Source: Herbiconiux sp.
Lineage (GTDB): Bacteria; Actinomycetota; Actinomycetes; Actinomycetales; Microbacteriaceae
NCBI RefSeq assembly: GCF_004297105.1
Contig: NZ_SCVE01000012.1
Coordinates: 930,001-994,000 of the forward strand
Reading direction: 5' to 3'
Length of the DNA: 64,000 nucleotides
Position numbers and translations under genes: made by a program. The number at the start of each line of letters is the position of its first letter. Position 1 is the stretch's first letter. This document shows positions 51,391-59,938 of the stretch, piece after piece. A model generated the notes under the pieces. The model was not told where the DNA came from. It ran no database searches and worked only from the letters and a program-made list of their open reading frames with translations.

Positions 51391-51876
51391 TCAGGCCGGC
51401 AGCGACGACTCGATGAGCGCCACGATCTCGGGGTCGTCGGGCTCGGTGCGCGGGCGGAAGCGGTGAACCGCTCCGTCGGGGGTGACCACGAACTTCTCGA
51501 AGTTCCAGGTGACCCGCCCGGCCTTGCCGTCGGCATCCGGAGCCTTCTTGAGTTCCTGGTAGAGCGGATGCGCGCCACGCCCGTTCACCTTGATCTTGTC
51601 GAACATGGGGAACGTGATGCCCCACGTGGTGGAGCAGTACTCCTTGATCTTGTCGGCGTCGGAGAGCTCCTGCAGGAACTGGTTGCTCGGGAAGCCGAGC
51701 ACGGTGAACCCGCGCTCCCCGTACGTCTTCTGCAGCTCTTCGAGCTTCTCGTACTGCGGCGCCAAGCCGCAGCGCGAGGCCACATTCACGATCAGCTTCA
51801 CCGGCGCGTAGTCGGCGAGCGTGCTGGTGGCGCCGTCGATCGTGGTGAGGGGGATGTCGTTCAGATTCTCGGTCAC
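51391..51876 (-). CDS. Glutathione peroxidase-family thiol peroxidase
   Basis: This 161-residue protein is a GPx-family peroxidase that reduces hydroperoxides, probably with thioredoxin or mycoredoxin rather than glutathione in an actinobacterium. The peroxidatic Cys36 is in NVASRCGLAPQY, the Gln in GFPSNQF, a second Cys81 in EYCSTTWGITFPMF and the Trp-Asn in TWNFEKF. The full catalytic set is present and the length is standard. The palindrome array starts about 40 bp beyond its stop. Confidence 0.93.
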   Translation of the reverse strand: MTENLNDIPLTTIDGATSTLADYAPVKLIVNVASRCGLAPQYEKLEELQKTYGERGFTVLGFPSNQFLQELSDADKIKEYCSTTWGITFPMFDKIKVNGRGAHPLYQELKKAPDADGKAGRVTWNFEKFVVTPDGAVHRFRPRTEPDDPEIVALIESSLPA

Positions 51877-51991
51877 GGGTGCGCTTCTTTCGCTTCGGAC
51901 GCCATCGACGCGTCGACTCTACTCCTCGGAATCCCGCGGTTTGCTGGGATGATGGACGCATCGACACGGATGCCGGTGAGGGGAGACGACG

Positions 51992-52690
51992 ATGACGTAC
52001 GAGCCACGTTCTGAGCAGCCGCCGAGTCGCGGAGCGCACGCCGGACCACCCGCCGAGAACGGTGCCCCCACGGGGAACGGATGGAAGACGGGCTTCATCA
52101 TCCTCGCGATCGTGCTCGGCCTGGCCGTGATCGCCGCGGTCGTCTGGGGAGTGCTGGCCGCCACGGGCGGTTCGAACCCGGCCCCTGCACCGAGCACGTC
52201 GACCCCGACCGCTACACCGACGCCCACGCCCACCCCGACCCCGACTCCTACCCCCACCCCTACTGCTGCCGCGGCCTGCACCGCCGACCAGCTCAGCATC
52301 ACCCTGGGCCAGGCCGAAGGCGCGGCCGGCTCGACCGTCGTGCCCCTCGTGTTCACCAACACGGGCTCGGCAGCGTGCACGCTCCAGGGCTTCCCCCAGG
52401 TCGCCTTCGTGGGCGACGACAACGGCACCCAGCTCGGTGCGGCCGCGGTTCCGGATGACTCCACCGCCGTGTCCTCGGTGGCTCTCGCGCCCGGCGCCAC
52501 GGCCGCAGCCCAGCTCACGATCGAGGTCGCCGAGAACTTCGAGAGCTGCACCGTGTCCGCGGCGAACGGGTTCCGGGTGTTCCCGCCGAACTCCGCCGGG
52601 GCGGTCTTCGTGCCCACCACCGACTACAGCGCCTGCACGAACACCGATGTGTCCCTGCTGAAGATCGGCGCGGTAGCTGCCGCCGGATAG
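51992..52690 (+). CDS. Membrane-anchored DUF4232-domain protein
   Basis: This 232-residue protein has a Pro-rich cytoplasmic N-terminus of about 30 residues, one transmembrane helix (GFIILAIVLGLAVIAAVVWG) and a Thr-Pro stalk (TPTATPTPTPTP...). The extracellular DUF4232 domain (about 95-230) has the typical ACTADQLSITLGQAEGA opening and TNTGSAACTLQGFP. Cys residues at the conserved positions suggest disulfides. Function of the domain is unknown; it is widespread on actinobacterial surfaces. GGGGAG lies upstream of ATG 51992. Confidence 0.83.
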   Translation: MTYEPRSEQPPSRGAHAGPPAENGAPTGNGWKTGFIILAIVLGLAVIAAVVWGVLAATGGSNPAPAPSTSTPTATPTPTPTPTPTPTPTPTAAAACTADQLSITLGQAEGAAGSTVVPLVFTNTGSAACTLQGFPQVAFVGDDNGTQLGAAAVPDDSTAVSSVALAPGATAAAQLTIEVAENFESCTVSAANGFRVFPPNSAGAVFVPTTDYSACTNTDVSLLKIGAVAAAG

Positions 52691-52708
52691 GCCGCCATGC
52701 GGGTTCGC

Positions 52709-52761
52709 CCACGAATGCGATGCAGCGGCCGCCTGGGGGCCGCGGTCGTCGGCATTCGTGG
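52709..52761 (+). terminator. Nested hairpin downstream of the DUF4232 gene
   Basis: CCACGAATGC (52709-52718) and GCATTCGTGG (52752-52761) are exact complements. Inside them GCGGCC (52725-52730) pairs with GGCCGC (52738-52743). No T-run follows, so it may be a factor-assisted terminator or a small structured element. Confidence 0.55.
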
Positions 52762-52902
52762 CCGCACCCGCGCCCATCGGCGCCAACGCGCGTCCGTCCG
52801 TCACGGCCGCGCTCGCGCCTCGGTGAGCGAGCGCGCAGGGAGGGCCTCAACCGGGGCGGGCTCCCAGCTGCGGCGCGGCCGGCGTGAATAGCATGAGCGG
52901 CA

Positions 52903-54096
52903 ATGGAAATCGTCGTCGACATCGTGCTGATCGTCATCGCGCTCGCGGCCGTGGTCGGCGGCTGGAAGCGCGGTGCGCTGCTCACCGCCGCCTCGCTCGC
53001 CGGCACCATCGTCGGCGCTCTCCTGTCGACCGTTCTGGCGCCGCCGATCGTGGAGTGGCTGGCGAGTCTCGGCTGGGCCGACCCCGTGCAGCGCGCCGTC
53101 GCGGCGGGCGTGGTGCTCGTGCTCTGCGTCGTCGTGGCCATCGGTCTGTTCTCATTCCTCGCCGGGCTGCTCCGCCGTGTGATCGGCGTGGTGCGCATCG
53201 GCCGTGGTATCGACGCCCTGGGCGGCGCCGTGCTCGGCGCGCTCACCTGGGGCGTCGTGGTGTGGCTCCTCGCGGGCTTCCTGGCCACCACCGGCATTGC
53301 GCCCGTGACCCAGCTGGTGGCCTCGTCGAAGGTCGTCAGCACGCTCAACGCGATCGCGCCCATCCCCGCACAGACCGCCCTCGGCACGCTCGACACCGCG
53401 TTGAACGACTCCGGTTTCCCCGAGGTGTTCGCCTTCGGTGGCGAGACCATCCAGGGCGCCCCGGAGCCCGATCCCAGCATCCCGGATGCGGTGAACGCGG
53501 CCTCGAACGGCGTGGTGCGCATCCTGTCGTCGGCCCCCACCTGCGGCTCCGACGCGGAGGGCAGCGGCTGGGTGCTCGCCACCGACCGCGTGGTCACGAA
53601 CGCCCATGTCGTGGCCGGCTCCGACCACCTCTTCGTGCAGCAGGCCGGCACGGGCGCACTCCTCGACGCCACGCTCGTGGTCTTCGACCCGGCGCGCGAT
53701 CTGGCCGTGCTCTCGGTGCCCGACCTCGGCATCGCGCCGCTCCCGCTCGGCACGGAGCTCGCCGCGGGTGACTCCGCGGTCGTAGCGGGCTACCCCGAGA
53801 ACGGGCCGTACACAACGGATTCAGCACGCGTGCGCGAGGTGGTCGACGCGATGGGCCGTGACATCTATCAGCAGGATGCCGTGACCCGCGAGATCTACTC
53901 CCTCCGTGGCACCGTTCGGCCGGGCAATTCCGGCGGACCGTTGTTCGACGTGAGCGGCCAGGTGGTGGGCGTGGTGTTCGCCCGCTCGACCATCGACGCG
54001 GAGACCGGCTACGCCCTCACGCTCGACGAGATCGCCCCGGTGATCGCGGCCGCCGGATCGACCGAGCCCGTGGCATCCGGAGCCTGCGCGGCCTAG
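52903..54096 (+). CDS. MarP-like membrane serine protease (CvpA and trypsin domains)
   Basis: This 397-residue protein has four N-terminal transmembrane helices of the CvpA type (about 1-140) and a periplasmic chymotrypsin-like protease domain (about 190-390). The catalytic triad is His in VVTNAHVVAG, Asp in ARDLAVLSV and Ser in RPGNSGGPLFDV. Two Cys residues, in PTCGSD and near the end (SGACAA), could form the disulfide known from mycobacterial MarP, which protects against acid and oxidative stress. ATG 52903 starts directly with the first helix. Confidence 0.88.
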   Translation: MEIVVDIVLIVIALAAVVGGWKRGALLTAASLAGTIVGALLSTVLAPPIVEWLASLGWADPVQRAVAAGVVLVLCVVVAIGLFSFLAGLLRRVIGVVRIGRGIDALGGAVLGALTWGVVVWLLAGFLATTGIAPVTQLVASSKVVSTLNAIAPIPAQTALGTLDTALNDSGFPEVFAFGGETIQGAPEPDPSIPDAVNAASNGVVRILSSAPTCGSDAEGSGWVLATDRVVTNAHVVAGSDHLFVQQAGTGALLDATLVVFDPARDLAVLSVPDLGIAPLPLGTELAAGDSAVVAGYPENGPYTTDSARVREVVDAMGRDIYQQDAVTREIYSLRGTVRPGNSGGPLFDVSGQVVGVVFARSTIDAETGYALTLDEIAPVIAAAGSTEPVASGACAA

Positions 54097-54130
54097 CGCC
54101 CCCGGCCCGGTGGCCGTTCATCCGCCAGAT

Positions 54131-54160
54131 GTGTACACCGTTCACATTGTCTGCTACCGT
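54131..54160 (+). promoter_or_regulatory. Possible promoter with GTGTACAC palindrome
   Basis: An extended -10, TGCTACCGT (54152-54160), lies 30 bases before the VOC-protein start. The palindrome GTGTACAC (54131-54138) overlaps the position of a -35 element and may be an operator. Confidence 0.35.
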
Positions 54161-54189
54161 GCTCCTCACCACCAGCGTGAGGAGACGCC

Positions 54190-54600
54190 ATGACCAACCT
54201 GAACCCGTACATCAGCTTCCGCGGCCAGGCCAGGGAGGCGGGTGAGTTCTACCGGTCGGTGTTCGGCGGTGAGCTCACCGTGAGCACCTTCGCCGACTAC
54301 CAGATGCCCGCGGGCCCGGATGAGGCCGACTGGATCATGCACTCGCAGCTCACGTCGTCCGGCCTCACTCTGATGATCTCCGACGTGCCGAGCTCGATGG
54401 AGTACACCCCCGGCAACAACATCTCCGTGTCGTTGAGCGGCGGTGCCGACGACAGCGAGGAGCTGCGCGGGTTCTACGAAGGGCTCTCCGACGGCGGTAC
54501 CGTCACGATGCCGCTCGACAAGGCGCCCTGGGGCGACTACTTCGGCCAGGTCATCGACAGGTTCGGCATCAACTGGCTCGTGAACATCGCCGGTTCATAG
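54190..54600 (+). CDS. VOC-family protein (PhnB-like)
   Basis: This 136-residue protein has two beta-alpha-beta-beta-beta modules of the vicinal-oxygen-chelate fold in the PhnB/YdhR arrangement: NPYISFRGQAREAGEFYRSVFG at the start, IMHSQLTSSGLTLMISD, and a C-terminal DRFGINWLVNI. Such proteins are small metal-dependent or metal-free binding proteins; the substrate is unknown. GTGAGGAG lies seven bases upstream. Confidence 0.85.
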   Translation: MTNLNPYISFRGQAREAGEFYRSVFGGELTVSTFADYQMPAGPDEADWIMHSQLTSSGLTLMISDVPSSMEYTPGNNISVSLSGGADDSEELRGFYEGLSDGGTVTMPLDKAPWGDYFGQVIDRFGINWLVNIAGS

Positions 54601-54665
54601 CGCTTCCGGGCTGACGTCCACCGTCTCCAGGGCTCGCACCTCGACTCCGCGCGTATCACGGAGTC

Positions 54666-54863
54666 ATGAGGAACGAAGTCAGGCGGAGGCGGTGGTCACG
54701 TCGCCGCGACCTGGTGATGGCGGCCGCGCTCGGCGTGGCCCTCACGCTCGGCATCGGGTCGTCGTGGACGCTCGAGCGCTACGTCATCGTGAATCTGGCG
54801 ATCGCCGCCGACGATGCCCCCGCCTCCGCTCCCACTGCTCCTGATGACTCAGGTGCCGGGTAG
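54666..54863 (+). CDS. Small membrane protein, 65 residues
   Basis: A 65-residue frame with a very basic N-terminus (MRNEVRRRRWSRRRDL), one hydrophobic segment (VMAAALGVALTLGIGSSWTL) and an acidic Pro/Ala tail. It looks like a type II or secreted small protein. No family is recognised; support comes from the coherent topology only. Confidence 0.5.
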   Translation: MRNEVRRRRWSRRRDLVMAAALGVALTLGIGSSWTLERYVIVNLAIAADDAPASAPTAPDDSGAG

Positions 54864-54880
54864 CTGAGCGCGGAGCGGAC

Positions 54881-55183
54881 TCAGGAGTCCTTCGGAGCCT
54901 TCTTCGCGGCGCGGTTCGCCTCGAGTGCGGCCTTCTCGGCCTGGAGCGAGGCCACCGTGGTCTCGTCGAGTCCGGGGTCGGGGATGTCGATGAAGGGGCT
55001 CGCGCTCCCCGTGCGGGAGTGCAGCACCGAGCTGTAGTGGATGGCCGCGGAACGCACCTTCGCGGTCGCGCGGTCTTTCTTGCCTCGGTTCGATTTCGGG
55101 TCTTCGAGGGTCTTGACGTGATGCTCGAGAGCGTCGACGAGTTCCTTGAGTGCGGTCTTGGTCTTCTTCGCCATAGCGCTCAT
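54881..55183 (-). CDS. Conserved-type small cytoplasmic protein, about 100 residues
   Basis: A 100-residue soluble protein, highly charged and helical: AKKTKTALKELVDALEHHVKTLEDPKSN, later a coiled-coil-like TTVASLQAEKAALEANRAAKK. ATG 55183 or ATG 55174 is the start; neither has a clear ribosome-binding site. The basic helical N-terminus could bind nucleic acid, but this is speculation. It converges on the small membrane-protein gene. Confidence 0.6.
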   Translation of the reverse strand: MSAMAKKTKTALKELVDALEHHVKTLEDPKSNRGKKDRATAKVRSAAIHYSSVLHSRTGSASPFIDIPDPGLDETTVASLQAEKAALEANRAAKKAPKDS

Positions 55184-55244
55184 TATGCAGGTCGAAGGTT
55201 AACGCGTCGCCTGGAAGGATGGAACCGACGGAAGGCGGTCGAAC

Positions 55245-57227
55245 GTGCAACGAATCGATGTCGTAGAACTCAGCATCTCCGAGATGCTCGAGGCGCTCGA
55301 ATCCGGGGCGGTGACGAGCGTCGAGCTCGTCTGCGCCTACCTCAACCGCATCGCCTACTACGACCGCACGGGCCTCTGTCTGCACGCCATCGCGGTGCTC
55401 GACCCGACGTGTCTCGAGCAGGCGGCGGCGTCGGATGCCCGTCGGCGCGCGGGCACGGCCGGCCCGCTCGAGGGCGTCCCGTTCACGGTCAAGGACAGCT
55501 ACAAGGTGAAGGGCCTCACCGTCGCCTCGGGCAGCCCCGCCCTCGCGGAGCTGGTGGCGGGCGACGACGCGGCATCCGTGGCGCAGCTGCGCGCCGCCGG
55601 CGCCGTGCTGATCGGCAAGACCAACATGCCGCCGATGGCGGCGGGGGGCATGCAGCCGGGGGTCTACGACTACGCGCGCAGCCCGTACCATCCGCAGTTC
55701 CTCACCGCCGCCTACGGCTCGGGTTCATCGAACGGCTCGGGCACGGCCACCGCGGCGAGCTTCTGCGCCTTCGGCATGGCCGAGGAGACCGTGTCGTCAG
55801 GGCGGGCGCCGGCGTCGAACAACAGCCTCGTGGCGTACACGCCGTCGCGGGGCGTGCTCTCGATCCGCGGTAACTGGCCGCTGCGGCCCACCTGCGACGT
55901 GGTGGTGCCGCACACCCGCACGGTGGGCGACCTGCTCCTGCTGCTCGACGTGCTGGCGGTCGCCGACCCCGACCGGACGGGCGACTTCTGGCGGCAGCAG
56001 AGCGCCGTGCAGCTGCCCTCCCCGGAATCGGTGCTGCCGCAGCCGGTGTCCCGCCCGCGCGGCGAGCGGCTCGACAATCTGCGCATCGGCGTGCCCCGGC
56101 TCTACATCGGCGACGACCCCGAGCCGCTCGACCCTCCCGTCATCCGCCCGAGCGTGCGAGCGCTCTGGGATCGCGCGGCCGACGACCTGCGGGCACTCGG
56201 TGCCGAGGTGGTCGAGGTCGACTTCCCCGTGGTGTCGAACTACGAAGAAGACCGGCCGTCGGCGGAGGGGCTCGCCGCCCGCGGCCTGGTGCCCGCGAAC
56301 TGGCGCGCGATCGAGGGCGGGCCCATCACGGCGATGGCGCTCGACGCCTTCCTGCGCGACAACGGCGACCCGCAGCTGCTCAGCTGGGCGGATGTCGACG
56401 GCGACACCGTGTTCCCCGTCGACGACGCCCCCGTTCCGGTGTGGATCACCCGCGCCCGTGGCGGCTTCGACTGGCAGCGCCTCGCCGAGCTGGTGAAGCA
56501 GGGCCTGCCGGCGACCGTCGACGAGGTTCCCGGCATCGCGCAGCTGCTCACGGGCCTCGAGAAGGCCCGCGAACTCGACTTCGAGGCCTGGATGGCCGCG
56601 GAAGGGCTCGATCTCGTGGTGTTCCCCGCGGCGGGCGACGTGGGGCGGGTCGACCTGTTCACCAGGCCCGAGAGTCTCGAGGAGGCGTCGCGCAACGGGG
56701 TCGTGTACTCCAACGGCAATCGCGTCATCCGGCACCTCGGCATTCCGACGGTGACTGTGCCGATGGGGTTCATGGGCGACATCCAGATGCCCGTGGGCCT
56801 CACCTTCGCCGGAGCGGCGTACAGCGACGACCGGCTGCTCGATTACGCCTCGGCCTTCGAGCAGGCCACGCAGCGGCGGCAGCCGGCGTTCCTCACGCCG
56901 ACTCTTCCGAGCAACCAGATCGATGTGGTGACCGAGGCCGCGCCCTCCGCGCCCTCCGCGGCCCCGGTGCCCGTCGAGAGCACGGCCTGGGTCGAGGCGC
57001 GAGGCCGCTCGTGGGAGGTCGAGGTGCGCGTGGCCGGTGACGCGCCTGCCGCGTCGACCCGGGTGTGGGCGGATGGCCACATCCTGCGCGCCGCGCCCGG
57101 GGAGCCGGGCGTCTACCGCGGCAAGGTCTCGTTGTCGCGCAAGCGCCTCACCGACGAGATGCTGATCCTCACCAGCACGGGCCGATCGGTGGCATCCCTC
57201 GCATTCGTGCCGCTGCCCGCGCGCTAG
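55245..57227 (+). CDS. Amidase-signature-family hydrolase with altered active-site segment
   Basis: This 660-residue protein is of the amidase-signature fold with catalytic Lys83 in VKDSYKVKG and a glycine/serine segment GSGSSNGSG (158-166) that supplies the cis-Ser. The nucleophile region usually reads TGGSIR; here it reads EETVSSGRAPASNN (about 180-192), so Ser184 or Ser185 would be the nucleophile. The protein is longer than bacterial GatA-like amidases, with an extra C-terminal domain of about 120 residues (from 545; TAWVEARGRSWEVEVRVAG). Substrate unknown. The GTG start at 55245 fits the family start. Confidence 0.8.
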   Translation: MQRIDVVELSISEMLEALESGAVTSVELVCAYLNRIAYYDRTGLCLHAIAVLDPTCLEQAAASDARRRAGTAGPLEGVPFTVKDSYKVKGLTVASGSPALAELVAGDDAASVAQLRAAGAVLIGKTNMPPMAAGGMQPGVYDYARSPYHPQFLTAAYGSGSSNGSGTATAASFCAFGMAEETVSSGRAPASNNSLVAYTPSRGVLSIRGNWPLRPTCDVVVPHTRTVGDLLLLLDVLAVADPDRTGDFWRQQSAVQLPSPESVLPQPVSRPRGERLDNLRIGVPRLYIGDDPEPLDPPVIRPSVRALWDRAADDLRALGAEVVEVDFPVVSNYEEDRPSAEGLAARGLVPANWRAIEGGPITAMALDAFLRDNGDPQLLSWADVDGDTVFPVDDAPVPVWITRARGGFDWQRLAELVKQGLPATVDEVPGIAQLLTGLEKARELDFEAWMAAEGLDLVVFPAAGDVGRVDLFTRPESLEEASRNGVVYSNGNRVIRHLGIPTVTVPMGFMGDIQMPVGLTFAGAAYSDDRLLDYASAFEQATQRRQPAFLTPTLPSNQIDVVTEAAPSAPSAAPVPVESTAWVEARGRSWEVEVRVAGDAPAASTRVWADGHILRAAPGEPGVYRGKVSLSRKRLTDEMLILTSTGRSVASLAFVPLPAR

Positions 57228-57249
57228 CCGTGCGGGCTAGCGGCCCTGG

Positions 57250-58005
57250 TTAGCGGCTCTGGCCGGGTTCGGGGCGTCGGAAGGGGTCGTGGCTCCGGCC
57301 GTCCCAGACGGGCTCCGGATGCGGCGCGCGCGGTTCGCGGTGCGTCTCGCGGCGCGCCTCGCGCAGGAACTCGTCGACATCGTCGAGGTGCTCGTTCTGG
57401 CCGGGAGGCCGTGATGTCGTCGCGGGGCGCGCTCGCGTGACCAGCAGCGCCAGGCCCAGAACCAGCAGCCCGGCCAGCATGCCCGATGGCACGAGCGTGT
57501 AGGCCAGCTGATTCATGATGTAGGCGGGGGAGGTCTGGCAGTCGCCTGAGCCGGAGCAGTCCATCCAGATGTTCTGGGCGGCCGGGGAGGCCGACCAGAT
57601 TCCGAGCGCGGTGGAGCCCACCACCAAGGCGGCCGAGAGGATCCAGAGGCGGCGTGCTGCGCCAGGAGGGCGCGTTCCGCTCTTGCCGGGGTCGGTGGCA
57701 TCCGGGGTCATCTCTGCTCCGTTCACGGGATGGGTCGAGCGTGTCGTCGAGAGTGCCCGCAGCGCCAGAGGGGTTGTCGTGAGCACGGTGCCGGCCACGA
57801 GGAGGGGCATCGTGATGCGCACCAGGAAGCCGAACAGCGTGTACAGCACGGGATTCTCGGTGGTGCAGTCTCCCGCGCTCGAACAGTCGAGACCGACGAG
57901 AGGGCTGTCGATCGACGCGACCACCAGCAGGAGTGCGGCAGCGGCGATCGTCAGGAGCACGATGCCCGTGATCATCAGCGGGCGGTGGGCACGGTCGAAG
58001 GTCAC
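57250..58005 (-). CDS. Membrane protein with two Cys-containing loops, unknown function
   Basis: This 251-residue protein has four transmembrane helices in two pairs. Each pair brackets an external loop with similar Cys spacing: LDCSSAGDCTTENP and MDCSGSGDCQTSPAY, an internal duplication. A charged cytoplasmic tail (HLDDVDEFLREARRETHREP) ends the protein. GTG 58005 is chosen because GGAGG lies eight bases upstream; GTG 58008 is adjacent. No family is recognised. Confidence 0.68.
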   Translation of the reverse strand: MTFDRAHRPLMITGIVLLTIAAAALLLVVASIDSPLVGLDCSSAGDCTTENPVLYTLFGFLVRITMPLLVAGTVLTTTPLALRALSTTRSTHPVNGAEMTPDATDPGKSGTRPPGAARRLWILSAALVVGSTALGIWSASPAAQNIWMDCSGSGDCQTSPAYIMNQLAYTLVPSGMLAGLLVLGLALLVTRARPATTSRPPGQNEHLDDVDEFLREARRETHREPRAPHPEPVWDGRSHDPFRRPEPGQSR

Positions 58006-58087
58006 CACTCCAGCCTCCCCGATGGGCGCGGCATAATCAACAACCGTCGCCAAGGCGTGCTCTCGGGCGATGCGGGAGAATGGACTC

Positions 58088-59017
58088 ATGAGCCAGCGAA
58101 GCCTCCCCGGAACCGATGCCGTCCCTTCGAACCTCGTGCTCGGGCTGATGCGCATCGGCGCGCTCGACGACGAGGCGATCCGCACACTCGTCGGCGCTGC
58201 GCGCGACAACGGCATCACGGTGTTCGACCATGCCGCCATCTACGGCGACGTGATGCACGGCTGCGAGGCCCGCTTCGGTGAGGCGGTGACGTTCAGCCCG
58301 GCCGAGCGGGAGCAGGTCGTCATCCAGTCGAAGGTGGGGCTGCACGACGGCTACTTCGACTTCTCGGGCGAGCACATCCTGTCGTCGGTCGATGCGTCGC
58401 TCGAGGCCCTGAAGCTCGACCACCTCGACCTCCTCCTCCTGCACCGCCCCGATGCACTCGTGGAGCCCGACGAGGTCGCGGCCGCGTTCGACATCCTGCA
58501 CGACGCGGGGAAGGTGCGGGCATTCGGCGTCTCGAACCACACGCCCGGCCAGATCGAGCTGCTCGCCGCATCCGTTCGGCAGCCGCTCGTGGCGAACCAG
58601 GTGCAGCTGAGCATCACGCACGCGCCGCTCATCGCGGCCGGGGTGGCCTCCAACATGATGGGCAGCAACCAGTCGGTCGACCGGGACAACGGCCTGCTCG
58701 ACTACTGCCGACTCAAGGGCATCACGCTGCAGGCCTGGTCGCCGTTCCAGAAGGGGTTCTTCGACGGTGTCTTCCTCGGCGACCGCGAACACTACGGCGA
58801 GCTGAACGACGTGATCGACGAGCTCGCAGCGCAGTACGGTGTGACGCCGACCGCGATCGCGGTGGCGTGGATCACGCGGCATCCGGCGCACATCCAGGTG
58901 GTGCTCGGCACCACGAACCCGCAGCGGGTGGCGGATGCGGCGGCCGGCGCCGAGCTGCCGCTCACGCGGGCGGAGTGGTACCGCCTCTTCACGGCGGCGG
59001 GCCACATCGTCCCGTAG
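58088..59017 (+). CDS. Aldo/keto reductase (YdhF-like)
   Basis: This 309-residue TIM-barrel NADPH-dependent oxidoreductase has the Asp of FDHAAIYGD with Tyr, a Lys in VIQSKVGL and His in LLLLHRPDALVEP, the usual catalytic tetrad. The C-terminal cofactor segment VVLGTTNPQRV is typical of the YdhF-like group. GGGAG is nine bases before ATG 58088. The palindrome array begins about 95 bp after its stop. Confidence 0.88.
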   Translation: MSQRSLPGTDAVPSNLVLGLMRIGALDDEAIRTLVGAARDNGITVFDHAAIYGDVMHGCEARFGEAVTFSPAEREQVVIQSKVGLHDGYFDFSGEHILSSVDASLEALKLDHLDLLLLHRPDALVEPDEVAAAFDILHDAGKVRAFGVSNHTPGQIELLAASVRQPLVANQVQLSITHAPLIAAGVASNMMGSNQSVDRDNGLLDYCRLKGITLQAWSPFQKGFFDGVFLGDREHYGELNDVIDELAAQYGVTPTAIAVAWITRHPAHIQVVLGTTNPQRVADAAAGAELPLTRAEWYRLFTAAGHIVP

Positions 59018-59112
59018 CCGCACGGCGCCTGCTGCCCGCGCCGCCGCTTCTGCGGCGCGGGCGACCTGCTGCAGAGCCCAGCGTCGTCGGGCGCGGCCCG
59101 TCGCCTTCGCCC

Positions 59113-59422
59113 GGTTGCCACAACTTGTGGCAACCGGCGGCGTGAGCCCACCAATTGGGGCAACTGGGTTGGCGGGGCTCGGCGGCGGGGACTCGGGTTG
59201 CCACAAGTTGTGGCAACCGGCGGCGCGGGGCCACCGTTTGTGGCAACTCGGTTGGCGGGGCTCGGTGGTCGGGACTCGGGTTGCACAAGTTGTGGCAACT
59301 GGCGGCGGGGGCCCACCGTTTGGGGCAACTGGGTTGGCGGGGCAGCGGTGGGTCTTCGGGTTGCCACAAGTTGTGGCAACTGGCGGCGTGGGGCGACCGT
59401 TTGGGGCAACTCGGCCACTCCG
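59113..59422 (+). repeat. Second tandem array of 80-83-bp units built on the same palindrome
   Basis: Four units start at 59113, 59196, 59279 and 59359. Each opens with TTGCCACAAGTTGTGGCAA or a one-base variant (59115-59133 has a central C; 59281-59298 lacks one C). It is followed by a half-site TTGKGGCAA that starts 30 bp after the TTGTGGCAA of the palindrome (59125/59155, 59208/59238, 59290/59320, 59371/59401). The sequence between differs from the array at 51021, so only the sites and their spacing are shared. It fills the gap between the converging aldo/keto reductase and macro-domain genes. Confidence 0.93.
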
Positions 59423-59425
59423 GCG

Positions 59426-59938
59426 TCACCTGTCGAGCGCGGCCTCGAAGTCGGCGAGCAGCGATGCGCTGAAAAGGGCGAAGGCGACCTCGCCGCCGTA
59501 GGGGCTGGCGCGCACCGACTCGATCGCGATTCGCGCCGCATCGGCGTGGGGCCAGCCGTACACGCCGGCGCTCACCGCGGGGAAGACGACGGATGCCGCA
59601 CCCAACTCGGCGGCCACGTCCAGCGAGCGGCGGTAGGCCGACGAGAGGGTCGCCGAGCGGTCCTCACGCGTGCTGTACACCGGACCGACCGTGTGGATGA
59701 CCCAGCGCGCGGGCAGCCGTCCTGCGGTGGTGGCCACAGCATCGCCGGCCGGTAGCCCGTCGGGCAGGGTGGTGCGCCTCAGCTCTCGGCACTCGGCCAG
59801 GATCTCGGGCCCACCGGCCCGGTGGATGGCGCCATCCACCCCGCCCCCGCCGAGCAGTGTGCTGTTGGCGGCGTTCACGATCGCGTCGCGCGCCACGGTG
59901 GTGATGTCGGCCTGCACCAGGGTGATGTCGCTCGTCAT
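59426..59938 (-). CDS. Macro-domain protein (O-acetyl-ADP-ribose deacetylase-like)
   Basis: This 170-residue protein is a single MacroD-type macro domain: the DAIVNAANSTLLGGGGVDGAIHRAGG segment binds ADP-ribose, and later motifs are WVIHTVGP and VFPAVSAGVYGWP. It probably removes or hydrolyses ADP-ribose esters. AGGA lies seven bases before ATG 59938. Its stop nearly touches the end of the palindrome array. Confidence 0.92.
   Translation of the reverse strand: MTSDITLVQADITTVARDAIVNAANSTLLGGGGVDGAIHRAGGPEILAECRELRRTTLPDGLPAGDAVATTAGRLPARWVIHTVGPVYSTREDRSATLSSAYRRSLDVAAELGAASVVFPAVSAGVYGWPHADAARIAIESVRASPYGGEVAFALFSASLLADFEAALDR

Noticed and set aside
50603..51466. Long plus-strand frames through the first palindrome array with repeating Cys/Gly/Trp-rich units
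   Set aside because: The 84-bp period is divisible by three, which keeps several frames open on both strands. The translations lack start context and overlap the methyltransferase and peroxidase genes antisense.
51021..59422. CRISPR array interpretation of the palindrome arrays
   Set aside because: Spacing sequences are repeated rather than unique, repeats occur in pairs 30 bp apart, and no cas genes are present.
58792..59541. Minus- and plus-strand frames through the second array encoding LWQ- and CHNL-rich repeats
   Set aside because: The units are 80-83 bp, so the frame shifts between copies, and the frames overlap well-supported genes. The conserved element is the DNA palindrome, not a peptide.
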